Assembly (NCBI GenBank): GCA_017411235.1
Contig: JAFPMR010000221.1
Span: 1-8,260 of the forward strand
Source of the DNA: Bacilli bacterium
GTDB taxonomy: Bacteria > Bacillota_I > Bacilli_A > RF39 > UBA660
DNA length: 8,260 bases
Reading direction: 5' to 3'
Shown: piece after piece, positions 7,208-8,260 of the stretch
How positions within the stretch are numbered: the first letter of the stretch is position 1
Layout: each line of letters opens with the position of its first letter
Program-made: the position numbers and the translations under genes
The notes under the pieces: generated by a model
Told to the model about the DNA's origin: nothing
Seen by the model: only the letters and a program-made list of their open reading frames with translations
Database searches by the model: none

Positions 7208-7239
7208 ATTATCAACCCTTCATAAATCATTACTTTTAT

Positions 7240-7248
7240 ATTATATCA
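7240..7248 (-). promoter_or_regulatory. Extended -10 promoter of the lipoprotein gene
   Basis: On the minus strand TGATATAAT (7248-7240) is an extended -10 (TGN plus TATAAT). The -35 position at 17-base spacing (7263-7268, TTTTTC) is a poor match and lies in the T run of the divIVA terminator. Transcription would start near 7233, giving a leader of about 26 bases with an AAGGG ribosome binding site (7215-7219). Confidence 0.65.
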
Positions 7249-7263
7249 TTATTTTAGTAAAAG

Positions 7264-7284
7264 AAAAAAGGATTTTCATCCTTT
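7264..7284 (-). terminator. Intrinsic terminator of the sepF-divIVA operon
   Basis: On the minus strand AAAGGAT (7284-7278) pairs with ATCCTTT (7273-7267) around a GAAA loop, followed by more T to 7264. GAAA is a stable GNRA tetraloop. The TGA stop of divIVA (7276-7278) straddles the stem-loop boundary, so the last codons form the left arm. Confidence 0.88.
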
Positions 7285-7716
7285 ATAGTCTTCATCGATT
7301 TTTTCAATATCATCAACGATAGTTAATTGCTCTTGAATTGTATTCTTAATTCTAGATTTATATAGTTTTAAGCTTCTTCTTAAACGATCGGCTTCTAATT
7401 CAGTTTTTTCTGCTTCAATTAAAGCATCGTTAATAATATGTGAAGCATTTTTCTTGGCTTCTTCAATGATTAATTTGGCTTCATCGTGAGCCACTTTTTT
7501 AATTATATTTGATGAGTCTTCAGCAATTAATACTGCTTTGTTTAGAGTTTTTTCTAAGCCTTTGTAGTGTTCTAATTGTTCTTTCATAACACGAATTTCT
7601 TCGTCTTTTTGTTTAAGTTTGTTTAACATGTTTTCGTATTCACGAGTAACTTCGTTAACAAAACCATTAACTTCTAGTTTATCGTAACCACTACCGGTTG
7701 TTCTAAATTTTTCCAT
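7276..7716 (-). CDS. divIVA: DivIVA/GpsB-family coiled-coil protein with short N-terminus
   Basis: DivIVA proteins are coiled coils that gather at curved membrane and organise division site choice or pole proteins. In this 146-residue protein, GYDKLEVNGFVNEVTREYE (10-28) matches the conserved GYdxxEVnxFLxxVxxdYE core. A long coiled coil follows, with the LEKTLNKAVLIAEDSS region (54-69) and A-x-x-EA-x-x-I-x-x-EA heptads (about 75-110) typical of the family. What is missing is the first stretch (MPLTPxDIhnK), and the positions equal to Phe17 and Arg18 of B. subtilis are Gly8 and Ser9. An in-frame TGA two codons before the ATG rules out a longer start. The ribosome binding site is GAGGTGA. The gene sits 45 bases behind sepF, as in a compressed ylm cluster. 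Confidence 0.9.
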   Translation of the reverse strand: MEKFRTTGSGYDKLEVNGFVNEVTREYENMLNKLKQKDEEIRVMKEQLEHYKGLEKTLNKAVLIAEDSSNIIKKVAHDEAKLIIEEAKKNASHIINDALIEAEKTELEADRLRRSLKLYKSRIKNTIQEQLTIVDDIEKIDEDYKG

Positions 7717-7761
7717 GACTCACCTCGATTTCATATCATTGATAAAAGAATGATAATTATC

Positions 7762-8160
7762 TTACCATTCTGGTTCTTCTTTTTCGTCTTCAGCTTTACT
7801 ATTTTCTTCGCTTATCTTTCCTTGAACATTTACGTTCTTAGGTGCACATAGATAGATACCTACGCCAATCTTTTGCATAGTTCCACCAATGGCATAAATA
7901 CAACCACTTAGAAAATCAATTATTCTTTTAGCTTGATCTGCTGTTACTCTTTTTAGATTAACAACTACACTATTTCTCTTCTTTAAATGATCAGCAATTT
8001 GTTGACTTTCAGAGAAAGCACGTGGTTCTAATAAAATCATTTTAGGACCAGCTGTTTCTTCTTCAACTACTTCTGTTTCATAGAATGATTCTTCTGTGTA
8101 GTTTTCATCATCTATATCTGGTTCTTGTGCGAATAATCCTTTTAAACTAAATTTTCCCAT
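7762..8160 (-). CDS. sepF: Cell division protein SepF
   Basis: SepF binds FtsZ and tethers it to the membrane, forming arcs that shape the septum. This 132-residue protein shows the usual three parts. An N-terminal amphipathic helix for membrane binding ([11 protein letters not shown], 1-11) comes first. An acidic linker rich in Glu and Asp (14-36) follows. The SepF core (about 40-112) has [38 protein letters not shown] and the closing APKNVNV. Gly86 in DFLSG is at the conserved dimer-contact glycine. The acidic C-terminal tail (118-132) is short. The ATG has AGGGAGG seven bases upstream. It is first in a two-gene operon with divIVA. The ylmG and ylmH genes that often lie between them in Bacillota are absent. 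Confidence 0.96.
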   Translation of the reverse strand: MGKFSLKGLFAQEPDIDDENYTEESFYETEVVEEETAGPKMILLEPRAFSESQQIADHLKKRNSVVVNLKRVTADQAKRIIDFLSGCIYAIGGTMQKIGVGIYLCAPKNVNVQGKISEENSKAEDEKEEPEW

Positions 8161-8193
8161 AATTTAGCCTCCCTATTACTATATTACTCATTA

Positions 8194-8222
8194 ATTATAT
8201 CTAATATTCATATTTTTTTCAA
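8194..8222 (-). promoter_or_regulatory. Promoter of the sepF-divIVA operon
   Basis: On the minus strand TTGAAA (8217-8222) and TATAAT (8194-8199) are separated by exactly 17 bases, close to the sigma-A consensus. Transcription would start near 8187, giving a leader of about 26 bases before the sepF ATG. Confidence 0.85.
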
Positions 8223-8232
8223 TAAATTAATG

Positions 8233-8259
8233 AAAAAAGAGAGATTTTTTATCTCTCTT
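8233..8259 (-). terminator. Intrinsic terminator of an upstream gene beyond the right edge
   Basis: On the minus strand AAGAGAGAT (8259-8251) pairs with ATCTCTCTT (8245-8237) around an AAAAA loop, then T to 8233. The left arm contains GAA GAG AGA TAA in one frame. The stop codon of the unseen gene may therefore lie in the hairpin, as it does at the other terminators here. Confidence 0.8.
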
Positions 8260-8260
8260 C

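Noticed and set aside
7734..7755. Inverted repeat (7-bp arms, 8-base loop) between sepF and divIVA
   Set aside because: The arms are all A/T except one pair and no T run follows, so it is unlikely to be a terminator. In such AT-rich DNA it can arise by chance.
7752..7761. Ten-base palindrome GATAATTATC next to the sepF stop codon
   Set aside because: It is too short and AT-rich to call an operator, it is not repeated at the other promoters in the window, and it lies downstream of a gene rather than at a promoter.
1..8260. CRISPR arrays, tRNA or rRNA genes, insertion sequences, riboswitches, phage or defence genes
   Set aside because: I looked for direct repeats with spacers, cloverleaf or T-loop sequences, transposase motifs and long structured leaders, and found none. 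All gaps are under 110 bases.

Overview
The window is strongly AT-rich, with dense, short-spaced genes, strong AGGAGG-type ribosome binding sites and U-rich intrinsic terminators. TGG is used for Trp, and TAA, TAG and TGA all act as stops, so the standard bacterial code applies. The gene set (SepF, DivIVA, YqeG, YqeH, nuclease-type MutL) points to a low-GC Bacillota. An uncultured gut-type Bacilli lineage close to the Mollicutes border (RF39 or Erysipelotrichia-like) is a reasonable guess from composition and protein divergence. The sequence alone does not fix the genus.

Layout. At the left edge is the 3' part of a plus-strand gene with a transglutaminase-like (Cys-His-Asp) domain. Everything else is on the minus strand, so it reads right to left. 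(1) sepF then divIVA lie behind a near-consensus promoter (8194-8222) and end at a hairpin with a GAAA loop (7264-7284). (2) A single lipoprotein gene has its own extended -10 promoter (7240-7248) and its own terminator (6565-6588). (3) A six-gene operon, yqeG, yqeH, mutL, miaA, ABC ATPase, ABC permease, starts at a TATAAT box (6534-6539). It ends at a perfect 12-bp hairpin (460-488) that also serves the converging plus-strand gene. Genes in this operon overlap by 4-8 bases or are 10-12 bases apart, which suggests translational coupling. A further terminator at the right edge belongs to an unseen upstream minus-strand gene.

How the genes fit together. SepF and DivIVA are cytoplasmic, membrane-associated division and polarity proteins. 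The neighbouring lipoprotein carries what looks like a free-standing FtsX extracellular domain, so this end may be a small cell-division neighbourhood. The long operon mixes housekeeping jobs: 30S ribosome assembly GTPase and its HAD partner, mismatch repair, tRNA isopentenylation and an ABC-2 exporter.

Most of the window is ordinary core genome, and I do not see a clear new defence or mobile system. The items most worth a second look are the FtsX-ECD-like lipoprotein, a DivIVA lacking the usual N-terminal membrane-inserting loop, a YqeH with a degenerate G4 motif, and the repeated embedding of stop codons in terminator hairpins.
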